Shown here piece by piece: positions 24,087-32,312 of a stretch of 64,000 bases of DNA (position 1 is the first letter of the stretch; each line of letters opens with the position of its first letter). The notes beneath the pieces are model-generated. The model ran no database searches and was not told the DNA's origin. It saw only the letters and a program-made list of their open reading frames with translations. The DNA is taken from assembly GCF_014642855.1 (NCBI RefSeq), contig NZ_BMJB01000001.1:1364001-1428000 (forward strand), written 5' to 3'. This stretch comes from Edaphobacter acidisoli (GTDB lineage Bacteria > Acidobacteriota > Terriglobia > Terriglobales > Acidobacteriaceae). Position numbers and translations under genes: made by a program.

Positions 24087-27000
24087 TCACTCCATCACCC
24101 GCACACTCCCTCGCCCCACCAGCTCCTCCACGCGATCAATAAACAACCGGTCCGCCGCCACTGTCACTCCCTGCGGCTCCAGCACCGCACAGAACTCCCC
24201 CGGCTCCTCCAGGTCCAGCAGCAGCTTCCCCTTACCCGGAGCCCCCGCCAGAATTGCATGCAGCTTCTCCAGCAGCGCCGTATCCGGCGAGTGCAGCGGC
24301 ACCTTGATCCGCAGCGCATCCGGCAGCTTGATCTTCACATCCTCCAGCGCCTGAATCGCCGACACCGCCAGCTTCGGAGCCGAATCCTCCTCACCCCGCA
24401 ACGCCCCACGCACCAGCACCGGCACATCGATCTTCAGCTTCTCCGCCAGCTTCTCGTAGCTCTGCGGAAACACAATCAACTCAATCTTGCCCGTCGTATC
24501 TTCCAAACCAGCCTGCGCATAAAGCTCGCCCGACCGCTTCGACTTCGCCACCTTCAGCCCCGTAATCACGCCGGCAATCTGAATCTCATTCTGCGGCTCC
24601 TCGCCACGCCGCCGAAACGTCTGCGGCTCAGGCTTCATCTCGCACGCCGTAGCCGTATCGACCACCTTCAAATTCCGCAGCTTCTCCCGATACTTATCCA
24701 TCGGATGCCCCGACACAAAGAACCCAAGCACCTCTTTCTCGTGCTGCAACCGCGTATGCTCGTCCCAGTCCGCAACGCTCGGCAACGCATCATCCTGCGC
24801 GCCCGCCGCCGGACCTGCATCGTCAAAGATCCCAAACAACCCGCTCTGCCCCGCGGCCTCGTCCTTTTGAGCCTTCTGCGCGCGCTCCATCGCCTTATCG
24901 AGAGCCACGGTCAGTTGCCCACGCCCGCCAAAGCTATCCATCGCGCCAGCCTTAATCAGCGACTCGATCACGCGCTTGTTCATCAGCCGCAGATCGACCT
25001 TCTCGCAGAACTCCCACAGGCTCTTGAACCCCTGCCGCCCCTCCGCCTGCAGCGCCGCACGCGCCGCAATAATCGACTCAATCGCGTTGTGCCCGACGTT
25101 CTTGATCGCGGCCAGCCCAAACCCAATCGCATCACCCACCGGCGTGAAGTTCGCAAACGACGCCTGTACATTCGGCGGCACGACGGCGATGTTCATCTCG
25201 CGGCATTCGGAAATATATTTGACGACATTCTCCGGCTTCGAGGTTTCACTCGTCAGCAGCGCCGCCATAAACTCCACCGGATAATGCGTCTTCAGCCAGG
25301 CCGTGTGATACGCCAGCAGCGCATAAGCCGCCGAGTGCGACTTGTTAAACCCGTACCCCGCAAACTGCTCCATCAAATCAAACAGCGCCCCGGCCCTGTC
25401 CTTCGCAAATCCCTTCGCAACCGCGCCGGCCATAAACGTATCGCGCTGCTTCGCCATCTCCGCAGGGTCTTTCTTACCCATCGCGCGCCGCAACAAGTCC
25501 GCGCCGCCCAGCGAATATCCGCCAATCACCGAGCTGATCTGCATCACCTGCTCCTGATACACAATCACGCCCAGCGTCTCACGCAGAATCGGCTCCAGCT
25601 CCGGAAACATATACTCCACCGCCCGCCGGCCCCACTTCCGCTCAATGAAGTCATCAATCATGCCGCCCTGAATCGGCCCCGGCCGATACAGCGCATTCAA
25701 AGCGGTCAGGTCTTCCACCGTCGTCGGCTTATACCGCCGCAACACATCCCGCATCCCGCCCGACTCAAACTGAAACACGCCCGAGGTCAGCGCGCGATGA
25801 AACACCTGCTCATACGTCTTCTCGTCATCCAGCGGCACCGTAGCCATATCCAGCGCCTCGCCGCGATTCTGCTGAATCAGCTTCAAGCAGTCATCGATCA
25901 CCGTCAGCGTCGTCAGGCCCAGAAAGTCCATCTTCAGCAGGCCCATCTTCTCGACGGCCTTCATGTCATACGCCGTGACGACAGCATCGTCCTTCGTGCG
26001 CGTCACCGGCACCAGCTCCGTCAGCGGCTCCGGAGCGATCACCACGCCCGCCGCGTGAACGCCCGCCCCGCGAATCAATCCCTCCAGCCTGATCGCGGCA
26101 TCGATCACTTCCTTCACCTTCGCGTCGCCGTCATAAGCTTGCCCCAGCATCGGCGAATCCTTCATCGCCTGCTCAATCGTGATTCCAATCGTCGTCGGAA
26201 TCATCTTCGCAATGCGGTCCACCTCGCCGTACGGCATATCCAGCGCGCGTCCTACGTCCTTGATCGCAGCCTTCGCCGCCATCGTATTGAACGTAATGAT
26301 CTGCGCCACTTGGTCTTCACCGTACTTGCGCTTGACGTAATCAATCACCTCGCCGCGCCGGTTCATGCAGAAGTCGATATCGATATCCGGCATCGACACG
26401 CGCTCCGGATTCAGAAACCGCTCAAACAGCAGCTCATTCTGCAGCGGGTCAATGTCCGTGATCTCCATCACGTACGCCACCAGCGACCCCGCCGCCGAAC
26501 CACGCCCCGGCCCTACCGGAATCCCCTGCTCCTTCGCATACCGGATGAAGTCCCACACGATCATGAAGTAGCCCGGAAACTTCATCTGCTTAATGCAATC
26601 GAGCTCCCGCTCCAGCCGCGCATGGTAGTCCGCAACCGACTTCCGCCGCAGCCCGCGCGACTCCAGGTGCGCCACAGCCGTCTCCAGCCGCTTCTTCAAA
26701 CCCTCCCGGCACACGTGCTCGAAGTAGCTTTCAAGCGTGTAACCCTCCGGCACCTCAAACACCGGAAACGAGTTCTTCACCTTCGACATCTTCAGATTGC
26801 AGCGGTCAACAAACTGCATCGTCCGCGTGCAGACCTCAGGGTTTTCCGCAAACGTCCGATGCATCTCCTCCGCACTCTTGATGTAAAACTCCTGCGTGTC
26901 GAACTTGAACCGGTTCGGATCGTTCATCGACCCGGCCGTCTGCACGCACAGCAAAATCTCATGCGCCTTGCTGTCGTCATTCGCCACATAGTGGCTATCG

Positions 27001-27608
27001 TTCGTCGCAATCAGCGGAATATCCAGTTCGCGTTCCAGCTTGAAGAGCGCGTCGCAAACACCTTTATCCGGTTGCAACCCGTGGTCCTGAATCTCAAGAA
27101 AATAATTCCCCTTGCCAAACAGGTCCTGATAAAACCCAGCCGTCTTCTTCGCCTCTTCGTACTTGCCCGCCATCAGGTACTGATTCAGCTCACCCGCAAG
27201 GCATCCGGAAAAACCGATCAACCCCTCCGTATGCTTCGCCAGAAACTCCTTCGACACCCTCGGCTTGCGATAAAACCCATGCAGCGCCGCCTCGCTCGTC
27301 AGCCGCACCAGGTTGCGATAGCCCTCTTCGCTCTCAGCCAGCACAAGAAAGTGGTTATACCCATCGGCCAGCTCACGATGGTTCGCTGTCTTTGAGATGT
27401 AAAGCTCGCACCCCAGAATCGGCTTCAGGTTCTTCTTCTGCATCGCATCGAAGAAGTGCACCGCGCCAAAGATATTGCCATGGTCGGTAATGGCCGCCGC
27501 CGTCTGGCCAATCTTGCTGACGTGCGCCGCCAGCTTGTCCACATCGCAGGCCCCGTCGAGTAGTGAATAATCCGAATGAAGATGAAGATGGGTAAACTCA
27601 GCCGCCAT
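24087..27608 (-). CDS. dnaE: DNA polymerase III subunit alpha
   Basis: This 1173-residue protein is the replicative polymerase catalytic subunit. It opens with the PHP domain (HLHLHSDYSLLDG), continues with the C-family polymerase core containing the catalytic Asp block MPDIDIDF and GRGSAAGSLVAY, the palm and finger regions (GYGFNKSHSAAYALLAYHTAWLK), a helix-hairpin-helix part and an OB-fold near the C-terminus. Length is close to the E. coli enzyme. TACACT 7 bases before ATG 27608 suggests a leaderless mRNA. A long open antisense frame here is a codon-bias shadow. Confidence 0.97.
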   Translation of the reverse strand: MAAEFTHLHLHSDYSLLDGACDVDKLAAHVSKIGQTAAAITDHGNIFGAVHFFDAMQKKNLKPILGCELYISKTANHRELADGYNHFLVLAESEEGYRNLVRLTSEAALHGFYRKPRVSKEFLAKHTEGLIGFSGCLAGELNQYLMAGKYEEAKKTAGFYQDLFGKGNYFLEIQDHGLQPDKGVCDALFKLERELDIPLIATNDSHYVANDDSKAHEILLCVQTAGSMNDPNRFKFDTQEFYIKSAEEMHRTFAENPEVCTRTMQFVDRCNLKMSKVKNSFPVFEVPEGYTLESYFEHVCREGLKKRLETAVAHLESRGLRRKSVADYHARLERELDCIKQMKFPGYFMIVWDFIRYAKEQGIPVGPGRGSAAGSLVAYVMEITDIDPLQNELLFERFLNPERVSMPDIDIDFCMNRRGEVIDYVKRKYGEDQVAQIITFNTMAAKAAIKDVGRALDMPYGEVDRIAKMIPTTIGITIEQAMKDSPMLGQAYDGDAKVKEVIDAAIRLEGLIRGAGVHAAGVVIAPEPLTELVPVTRTKDDAVVTAYDMKAVEKMGLLKMDFLGLTTLTVIDDCLKLIQQNRGEALDMATVPLDDEKTYEQVFHRALTSGVFQFESGGMRDVLRRYKPTTVEDLTALNALYRPGPIQGGMIDDFIERKWGRRAVEYMFPELEPILRETLGVIVYQEQVMQISSVIGGYSLGGADLLRRAMGKKDPAEMAKQRDTFMAGAVAKGFAKDRAGALFDLMEQFAGYGFNKSHSAAYALLAYHTAWLKTHYPVEFMAALLTSETSKPENVVKYISECREMNIAVVPPNVQASFANFTPVGDAIGFGLAAIKNVGHNAIESIIAARAALQAEGRQGFKSLWEFCEKVDLRLMNKRVIESLIKAGAMDSFGGRGQLTVALDKAMERAQKAQKDEAAGQSGLFGIFDDAGPAAGAQDDALPSVADWDEHTRLQHEKEVLGFFVSGHPMDKYREKLRNLKVVDTATACEMKPEPQTFRRRGEEPQNEIQIAGVITGLKVAKSKRSGELYAQAGLEDTTGKIELIVFPQSYEKLAEKLKIDVPVLVRGALRGEEDSAPKLAVSAIQALEDVKIKLPDALRIKVPLHSPDTALLEKLHAILAGAPGKGKLLLDLEEPGEFCAVLEPQGVTVAADRLFIDRVEELVGRGSVRVME

Positions 27609-27615
27609 AACCCCC

Positions 27616-27621
27616 AGTGTA
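27616..27621 (-). promoter_or_regulatory. -10 element for leaderless dnaE
   Basis: TACACT on the minus strand stands 7 bases before the dnaE ATG; the spacer is GGGGGTT. Confidence 0.45.
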
Positions 27622-27711
27622 GAACCGCACGGCAGAGGAAAACGCGGTACGAAATTACCTGCCGCTCTCGAGTGGCGGCAGCCGCTTTCTCGTTTTGTCC
27701 TCTATCTCCCG

Positions 27712-27717
27712 TACCAT
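27712..27717 (+). promoter_or_regulatory. -10 element for leaderless exporter gene
   Basis: TACCAT is 6 bases before GTG 27724, matching the spacing at pfkB, pyrF, ispH, ribA and ridA. Confidence 0.4.
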
Positions 27718-27723
27718 GAAGAA

Positions 27724-29346
27724 GTGGCATCCACCGGGCCCATCGCCGTGCAGTCGCCAGCCTCCGCTCCGGCAAGCCGCACACACGAGGTCGGCATACA
27801 AACCGACAAGTGGCTCCGATGGATGATCTCCATCGCCGTCATGACCGCCGCCATGATGGAGCTGGTCGACACCTCCGCCGTCAACGTCAGCCTTCCCTAC
27901 ATCGCCGGCAACCTCTCCGCATCCGTCGACGAAGCCACCTGGGTGCTGACCTCGTACCTCGTCGCCAACGCCATCATCCTCCCACTCTCCGGCTGGCTGT
28001 CGAACCACTTCGGGCGCCGCCGCCTGGTCATGATGAGCATCGTCGGATTCACCGTATCCAGCATCCTCTGCGGCCTCGCGCCAACGTTGCCCGCGCTCAT
28101 CTTCTTCCGCGTGCTGCAAGGAGCGTCAGGAGGCTCGCTCCAGCCCACCACCCGCGCCATCATGCTCGAAGCCTTTCCCCGCGAACAGCGCGGCCAGGCG
28201 ATGGCCTTCTGGGGATTCGGCATCGTCATCGCGCCCATCGTCGCACCTGTGCTGGGCGGCTGGCTCACCACCGACTTCTCATGGCGCTGGATCTTCTTCG
28301 TCAACATACCCATCAGCCTGCTCAGCCTCTTTCTCGTGTGGACCTACGTCTTCGACCCGCCCTACATTCGCCGCGCAACCAGCCGCATCGACTACTGGGG
28401 CATCGGCCTGCTCGCCATCGGCATCGCCGCGCTCCAGATCGTCTTCGACAAAGGCCAGGAAGACGACTGGTTCGGCTCCCACTTCATCGTCACGATGAGC
28501 ATCATCGCCGTCGTCGCGCTCGTAGCCTTCACCCTCTGGGAGCTGCACACAAAAGACGCCGTCGTGCACTTCCACCTCTTCCGCTACCGCACCTTCGCCA
28601 CCGGAACCTGCCTTTCGATGGTTCTCTTCTTCTCGCTCTACGGCAGCATCGTCCTGCTACCGCTCTTCATGCAGGAACTCCTCGGCTTCCCGGCCATCAC
28701 CGCAGGCGCATGGAATGCGCCCCGAGGCATCGCCACCCTCGCCATGATGCCTGTCGCCGCCTGGGTCATCGGCCGACGCTGGGACATGCGCGCCCTCCTG
28801 AGCTTCGGCCTCGCCATGTCAGCCATCGGCGCGCTCATGTTCTCGTACCTGAATATGAACGCAGGCACCTGGAGCTTCTTCTGGCCTGAAGTAGTCATGG
28901 GCGCCGGACTCTCTTTCATGTTCGTCCCTCTGGCAACCATCACGGTCGACCCCATCCCGCAACAGGAGATGGGCTACGCAACCAGCCTCATTGCCCTTGC
29001 CCGCAACCTCGGTGCCGGCATCGGCATCTCCGTCTTCGCGGCATTCGAGGCGCGGCGCGAACAACTCCACCAGCTCCGCCTGTCCTCCACGATGACCGAA
29101 GAGCAAGGCCTGCCCGCCCGCATGGTCCAGCAGCTCGGGACCTATCTGAGCCATCACACCGGAAGCACCTCAGGAGCAGCGCACGGAGCAACAGCCATGC
29201 TCTATCAACGCCTGCTCGAACACGCCGCCGCGCTCAGCTACCTTGACGGCTTCCGTGTCATGGCCATCGTCATGTTCCTCACCATCCCCTTCGTCTGGAT
29301 CATGAAGAAGCCGGTCTTCCACTCCCCAAAGAGCAGCGGAGAGTAA
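27724..29346 (+). CDS. DHA2-family MFS multidrug efflux transporter
   Basis: This 540-residue inner-membrane protein has the EmrB/QacA layout of 14 predicted helices. Visible motifs are ELVDTSAVNVSLPYI (helix 1), GWLSNHFGRRRLVMM (motif A, loop 2-3) and GFGIVIAPIVAPVLGGWL (motif C, typical of antiporters). It probably exports toxic organic compounds by proton antiport, with a membrane-fusion partner encoded elsewhere. The start is GTG 27724; codon 36 is an alternative Met. Divergent from dnaE. Confidence 0.88.
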   Translation: MASTGPIAVQSPASAPASRTHEVGIQTDKWLRWMISIAVMTAAMMELVDTSAVNVSLPYIAGNLSASVDEATWVLTSYLVANAIILPLSGWLSNHFGRRRLVMMSIVGFTVSSILCGLAPTLPALIFFRVLQGASGGSLQPTTRAIMLEAFPREQRGQAMAFWGFGIVIAPIVAPVLGGWLTTDFSWRWIFFVNIPISLLSLFLVWTYVFDPPYIRRATSRIDYWGIGLLAIGIAALQIVFDKGQEDDWFGSHFIVTMSIIAVVALVAFTLWELHTKDAVVHFHLFRYRTFATGTCLSMVLFFSLYGSIVLLPLFMQELLGFPAITAGAWNAPRGIATLAMMPVAAWVIGRRWDMRALLSFGLAMSAIGALMFSYLNMNAGTWSFFWPEVVMGAGLSFMFVPLATITVDPIPQQEMGYATSLIALARNLGAGIGISVFAAFEARREQLHQLRLSSTMTEEQGLPARMVQQLGTYLSHHTGSTSGAAHGATAMLYQRLLEHAAALSYLDGFRVMAIVMFLTIPFVWIMKKPVFHSPKSSGE

Positions 29347-29385
29347 GGAAGCTCTGATTCAATCGCAGCCTTGGAGGAGCGTAGC

Positions 29386-29420
29386 CGGGTGCCCCAGGTC
29401 TCGATTTTGAGACCTGGGCT
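29386..29420. repeat. GGGTGCCCCA hairpin repeat, copy 2
   Basis: CCCAGGTCTC and GAGACCTGGG pair around ATTTT after the leading GGGTGCC. It lies 40 bases after the DHA2 gene and might act as a terminator, although no T-run follows. Confidence 0.7.
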
Positions 29421-29458
29421 CATTCGCGCAAGGCGCGAACCGTTTTCTCGACCACGGT

Positions 29459-29492
29459 ACGGGTGCCACGTCTCGCTTTTGAGACGTGGGCT
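29459..29492. repeat. GGGTGCC hairpin repeat, copy 3
   Basis: CCACGTCTC and GAGACGTGG pair around GCTTTT after GGGTG. It is a second unit in the same orientation, 40 bases from copy 2, with compensating changes in both arms. Confidence 0.7.
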
Positions 29493-29559
29493 CTCCGAAC
29501 ACCGATTGCATCCAATCCACGTTTGCGCTAAAAGCTAAAGCCAGGAGCCCAAACGCACC

Positions 29560-29931
29560 ATGAGCAATCCTCTCGGCTTCATCCGCACCCAGCTCCACCG
29601 TCACACCGTCCACAAGCTGATTGAGCAGGCTCACGCCTGGCCCACCGCCACCGGCGAAGTCAATCACTGGCAAGTCACAGCCGCCGACGAGAGCGAGCTC
29701 ACCGGAGCAACCCCCAACCAGATCGAAGCCCGCTTCCACTTCAGCGTCAACGGCGAGTACTACGGCGGCTACTTCCGCAGCGTAGCCATGGGAGTCCACC
29801 AATCCGAAACCCTCGCCAAAGGAGCGCCAACGGTCAAAGTCCGCTACGACCCCACCAGCCCGGACACCAACATCGTCCTCCCCGAAGACAACGCCGAAAA
29901 CCTGCCCTTCCGCATCTCCACCGGTGCATAA
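29560..29931 (+). CDS. DUF3592-like hypothetical protein (123 aa)
   Basis: A 123-residue soluble protein beginning MSNPLGFIRTQLHRH. The segment HFSVNGEYYGGYFR ... VKVRYDPTSPDTNIVLPED resembles the extracytoplasmic part of DUF3592 proteins, which is often VxYDPxxPxxS. Here the flanking membrane helices normally found in that family are absent. A CAGGAG ribosome-binding site precedes ATG 29560. Function is unknown. Confidence 0.65.
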   Translation: MSNPLGFIRTQLHRHTVHKLIEQAHAWPTATGEVNHWQVTAADESELTGATPNQIEARFHFSVNGEYYGGYFRSVAMGVHQSETLAKGAPTVKVRYDPTSPDTNIVLPEDNAENLPFRISTGA

Positions 29932-29960
29932 AAACTGCGCCGGACCCGCCACTCCTACCT

Positions 29961-30020
29961 GTCATTCTGAGCGCAGCAGCCTGCCCTGAGCGAAGTCGAA
30001 TGGGAAGAATCTGCTTTTCA
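29961..30020. repeat. TCATTCTGAGCG intergenic repeat, copy 3
   Basis: GTCATTCTGAGCGCAGCAG, then a GAGCGAAGTCGAATGGG block and GAAGAATCTGCTTTTC. An enlarged member of the family. Confidence 0.7.
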
Positions 30021-30047
30021 CTCGTTTTCCCGTATCAAATAAAAGCC

Positions 30048-30094
30048 GTCATCCTGAGCGAAGCGACCACAGGGAGCGGAGTCGAAGGACCCCG
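30048..30094. repeat. TCATTCTGAGCG intergenic repeat, copy 4
   Basis: GTCATCCTGAGCGAAGCGAC, then GGAGCGGAGTCGAAGGACCCC; adjacent to copy 3 in the same orientation. Confidence 0.7.
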
Positions 30095-30242
30095 ATGCCG
30101 CCCAACTCCCCCATAGCCTCGAACCCCTTCCCCATGAAGCATTGCTCACCACATTGTCAACCCCTTCCAACTCATTCCAAACCACTTCCACTTGGCGGTT
30201 TAGTTTCTCAAACCTGCTAAACTTAAAACAGTAGAGACAAGC

Positions 30243-30280
30243 AAGCCCCTGAGGGATATCCCCAGGGGCTTACCCTTTTG
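30243..30280. terminator. Two-way terminator between convergent genes
   Basis: AAGCCCCTG and CAGGGGCTT pair around AGGGATATCCC; ACCCTTTT follows on the plus strand. It lies between the DUF3592-like gene and the convergent hydrolase gene and can serve both. Confidence 0.7.
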
Positions 30281-30285
30281 AAATG

Positions 30286-30319
30286 AAGACTTTGGTACCT
30301 AAGTACGGGGAGGGGGTAC
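30286..30319. repeat. GAAGACTTTGGTACCTAAGTACG element, copy A
   Basis: GAAGACTTTGGTAC, then CTAAGTACGGGGAGGGGGTACC. Nearly identical to 56783-56820. It overlaps the stop codon of the hydrolase gene. A similar CTAAGTACCTAAGTAG lies upstream of the HU gene. Confidence 0.65.
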
Positions 30320-31003
30320 CAACCCGAAGGTATCCGCCAGCCACCCGCGCATCTCCTCCTGCATCAACCCCAGCTTCGCGCCCGGCGACTCCGCCGTCCC
30401 CTGGAAGAAGTGGTCGGCCCCGGCAATCCACCGCAGCCGCTTCGGCTCCGGGGCCGTCGCGAAGATCCGCTCCATCACCTCCCGCGGCCCGTACTGGTCA
30501 TGGTCGCCGCTCACAAACAACTTCGGCTGCCCGCACTGCGGCAGAAACCGGTAGTGGTAATCCCGCCCCTCCGCGTGGACCGGAACCCCTAACCCAATCA
30601 ACCCCTTCACCCGCCCATCCGGACAACACGCCCGCAACCCCACCGACGACCCAAACGAAAACCCGCAGAAGAGCATCGGCAAACCAAACCGTCCATCCAG
30701 CCAATCGAGCGCCGCACGAACATCGTCCTGCTCGCCGCGCCCCTCGTCGTGGACACCTTCACTCAACCCCACACCGCGAAAATTAAACCGCAGCACCGGC
30801 AGCCCAACCGACGCCAGCGCCTTCATCGCGTGGTACACCACCTTGTTGTGCATCGTCCCGCCACCCGCCGGATGCGGATGGCACACCAGCGCGGCAAACC
30901 GAGCGTCCACATGCCCGGTATTCAATAACGCCTCCAGCCGCCCCGCCGGACCGCGAAGATCTTCGATGGATTGAATGGAAGCAGCAGGAACAATCGAACT
31001 CAT
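30299..31003 (-). CDS. Alpha/beta hydrolase (COG2945-like)
   Basis: The 234-residue protein has HPHPAGGGTMHNK near the N-terminus, LRFNFRGVGLSEG, the nucleophile elbow GFSFGS and a late HFF, the standard order in COG2945 hydrolases. There is no signal peptide, so it is probably cytosolic with unknown ester substrate. I chose ATG 31003: TAAACT lies 7 bases upstream, and the 13 extra codons of the longer frame overlap this promoter. Its stop codon lies inside the GGTACCTAAGTACG repeat element. Divergent from the M20 peptidase. Confidence 0.87.
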   Translation of the reverse strand: MSSIVPAASIQSIEDLRGPAGRLEALLNTGHVDARFAALVCHPHPAGGGTMHNKVVYHAMKALASVGLPVLRFNFRGVGLSEGVHDEGRGEQDDVRAALDWLDGRFGLPMLFCGFSFGSSVGLRACCPDGRVKGLIGLGVPVHAEGRDYHYRFLPQCGQPKLFVSGDHDQYGPREVMERIFATAPEPKRLRWIAGADHFFQGTAESPGAKLGLMQEEMRGWLADTFGLVPPPRT

Positions 31004-31010
31004 CGTTCCA

Positions 31011-31016
31011 AGTTTA
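31011..31016 (-). promoter_or_regulatory. -10 element for leaderless hydrolase gene
   Basis: TAAACT on the minus strand lies 7 bases before ATG 31003; no ribosome-binding site is visible. Confidence 0.45.
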
Positions 31017-31067
31017 TCGCCGCACGCAGCCGGAACACGCAACCCGTATCGTATTCTGGAAGAACCT

Positions 31068-32105
31068 ATGCCAATCGACCCAATTCAGTTGACGAGACAG
31101 CTCGTCGATATCGAGTCCACGACCTATCACGAAGGCCGCGCCGGCGCCTTCCTGCACGAATTCCTGGCCAGTCAGCGCTACGCAGTCGAGCGCATGCCAG
31201 TGTCCCAGCCCGAACTCGCTCTCACGCCCGGCGGAGGCACCGGCGAACGCTTCAACGTCTACGCCGCCATGCCCGGCGTCACGCCCGACGTCGTCCTCTC
31301 CACCCACATGGACACGGTCCCACCCTACTTCGGCTGCCGCGAAGACGACGAGTACCTCTACGGGCGCGGCACCTGCGACGCCAAAGGCATCATCGCCGCG
31401 CAGATCGCCGCTGCCGACAGGCTCCGCGACTCCGGCGTGAAGGTCGGCCTGCTCTTCGTCGTCGGCGAAGAGCGCGACTCGGCGGGCGCAAAGGTCGCCA
31501 ACAAGTCGCCCAAGGGTTCGCGCTTCCTCATCAACGGTGAGCCAACCGACAACCGCCTCGCCCTCGCATCGAAGGGCGCACTGCGCGTCGAACTCCGCGC
31601 GAAAGGCAAGATGGCGCACTCCGCCTATCCCGAACTCGGTGAGTCGGCCATCGACAAACTGCTCGAAGCCCTGCGCGATGTCCAGGCGCTGCCTCTACCT
31701 GTCGAGCCGGAGATCGGCCCCTCGACCCTGAACATCGGTCTCATCGAAGGCGGACGCGCACCCAACGTCATCGCCGACAAAGCCGAAGCGCACCTGCTCA
31801 TCCGTCTTGTCAGTCCCGCCGAAGAGACCAAGCAGGCCATCATCAAAACCGTCGGCAACCGCGCCGACGTCACCTTCAGCCTGGAGCTTCCCTTCGTCCG
31901 CATGAGAAAGGTCGCCAACCTGCCGACAATGGTCGCCAAGTTCACCACCGATATCCCCTCGCTGACCGCCTGGGGCGAACCGTTCCTGCTCGGCCCCGGC
32001 TCCATCCACGTGGCGCACACGCCGAACGAGAAGATCAGCAAGAAAGAACTGCTCGAAGCTGTGGAAATGTATGCACAATTGGCCCAGGACCTGGTTCGCG
32101 GCTAA
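31068..32105 (+). CDS. M20 family metallopeptidase / deacylase
   Basis: The 345-residue enzyme belongs to the M20 group (ArgE/DapE/CPDG2-like). Zinc ligands and catalytic residues are visible in STHMDTVPP (His, Asp), GRGTCDAKG (bridging Asp) and VVGEERDSAG (catalytic Glu pair), with the last His in SIHVAHT. The dimerisation domain lies between. Start ATG 31068 follows GGAAGA, and TATTCT lies 10 bases upstream. Candidate substrates are N-acyl amino acids or dipeptides; arginine or DAP synthesis genes are not nearby, so a pathway is not assigned. Confidence 0.85.
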   Translation: MPIDPIQLTRQLVDIESTTYHEGRAGAFLHEFLASQRYAVERMPVSQPELALTPGGGTGERFNVYAAMPGVTPDVVLSTHMDTVPPYFGCREDDEYLYGRGTCDAKGIIAAQIAAADRLRDSGVKVGLLFVVGEERDSAGAKVANKSPKGSRFLINGEPTDNRLALASKGALRVELRAKGKMAHSAYPELGESAIDKLLEALRDVQALPLPVEPEIGPSTLNIGLIEGGRAPNVIADKAEAHLLIRLVSPAEETKQAIIKTVGNRADVTFSLELPFVRMRKVANLPTMVAKFTTDIPSLTAWGEPFLLGPGSIHVAHTPNEKISKKELLEAVEMYAQLAQDLVRG

Positions 32106-32174
32106 GCGCAAATCTGCTCTTGTTGGATCCAGCAGGAGCAGACGCACCAGTTTCTCGTTTCATTCCAGTAAATT

Positions 32175-32198
32175 CCCATCTATATATTTCGGGATGGG
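32175..32198. promoter_or_regulatory. Possible enhancer: CCCATC inverted repeat
   Basis: CCCATC (32175-32180) and GATGGG (32193-32198) form an inverted repeat with a 12-base AT-rich spacer, about 70 bases upstream of the sigma-54-like promoter. Such placement suits an NtrC-type activator site, but this is only position and symmetry. Confidence 0.3.
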
Positions 32199-32265
32199 TT
32201 ATGATTTTCTGTAGCCGAATCGGGACAAGTGCCAACTAAATGCACCTTCTTTGCATATTCCTGTT

Positions 32266-32281
32266 TGGCAACCGGTGTGCT
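32266..32281 (+). promoter_or_regulatory. Sigma-54-type promoter of the sensor kinase operon
   Basis: TGGCAACCGGTGTGCT has GG at -24 and GC at -12 with the required 10 bases between, and TGGCA matches the consensus fully. The predicted start of transcription is about 20 bases before the kinase ATG. The operon itself encodes a sigma-54 activator, so autoregulation is likely. Confidence 0.6.
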
Positions 32282-32312
32282 CAGGGAGTAGTTAAAGTCG
32301 TCCGGGTTTAGC

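Larger units (their letters stand above)
29932..30298. other. Gene-free gap with repeats and a terminator
   Basis: This 367-base gap between convergent genes contains two TCATTCTGAGCG-type repeats (29961-30020 and 30048-30094), the terminator hairpin at 30243-30271 and the start of a GGTACCTAAGTACG element. I see no gene in it. Confidence 0.65.

Noticed and set aside
23937-27395. Open frame of 1152 codons antisense to dnaE
   Set aside because: It mirrors dnaE exactly, is Arg/His/Leu/Gln-rich without domains, and arises from the strong codon bias of the real gene. No ribosome-binding site or family similarity.
30283-30786. Plus-strand frame rich in Pro/Ser/Ala opposite the hydrolase
   Set aside because: Composition typical of an antisense frame; the hydrolase nucleophile and HPHP motifs are on the minus strand.
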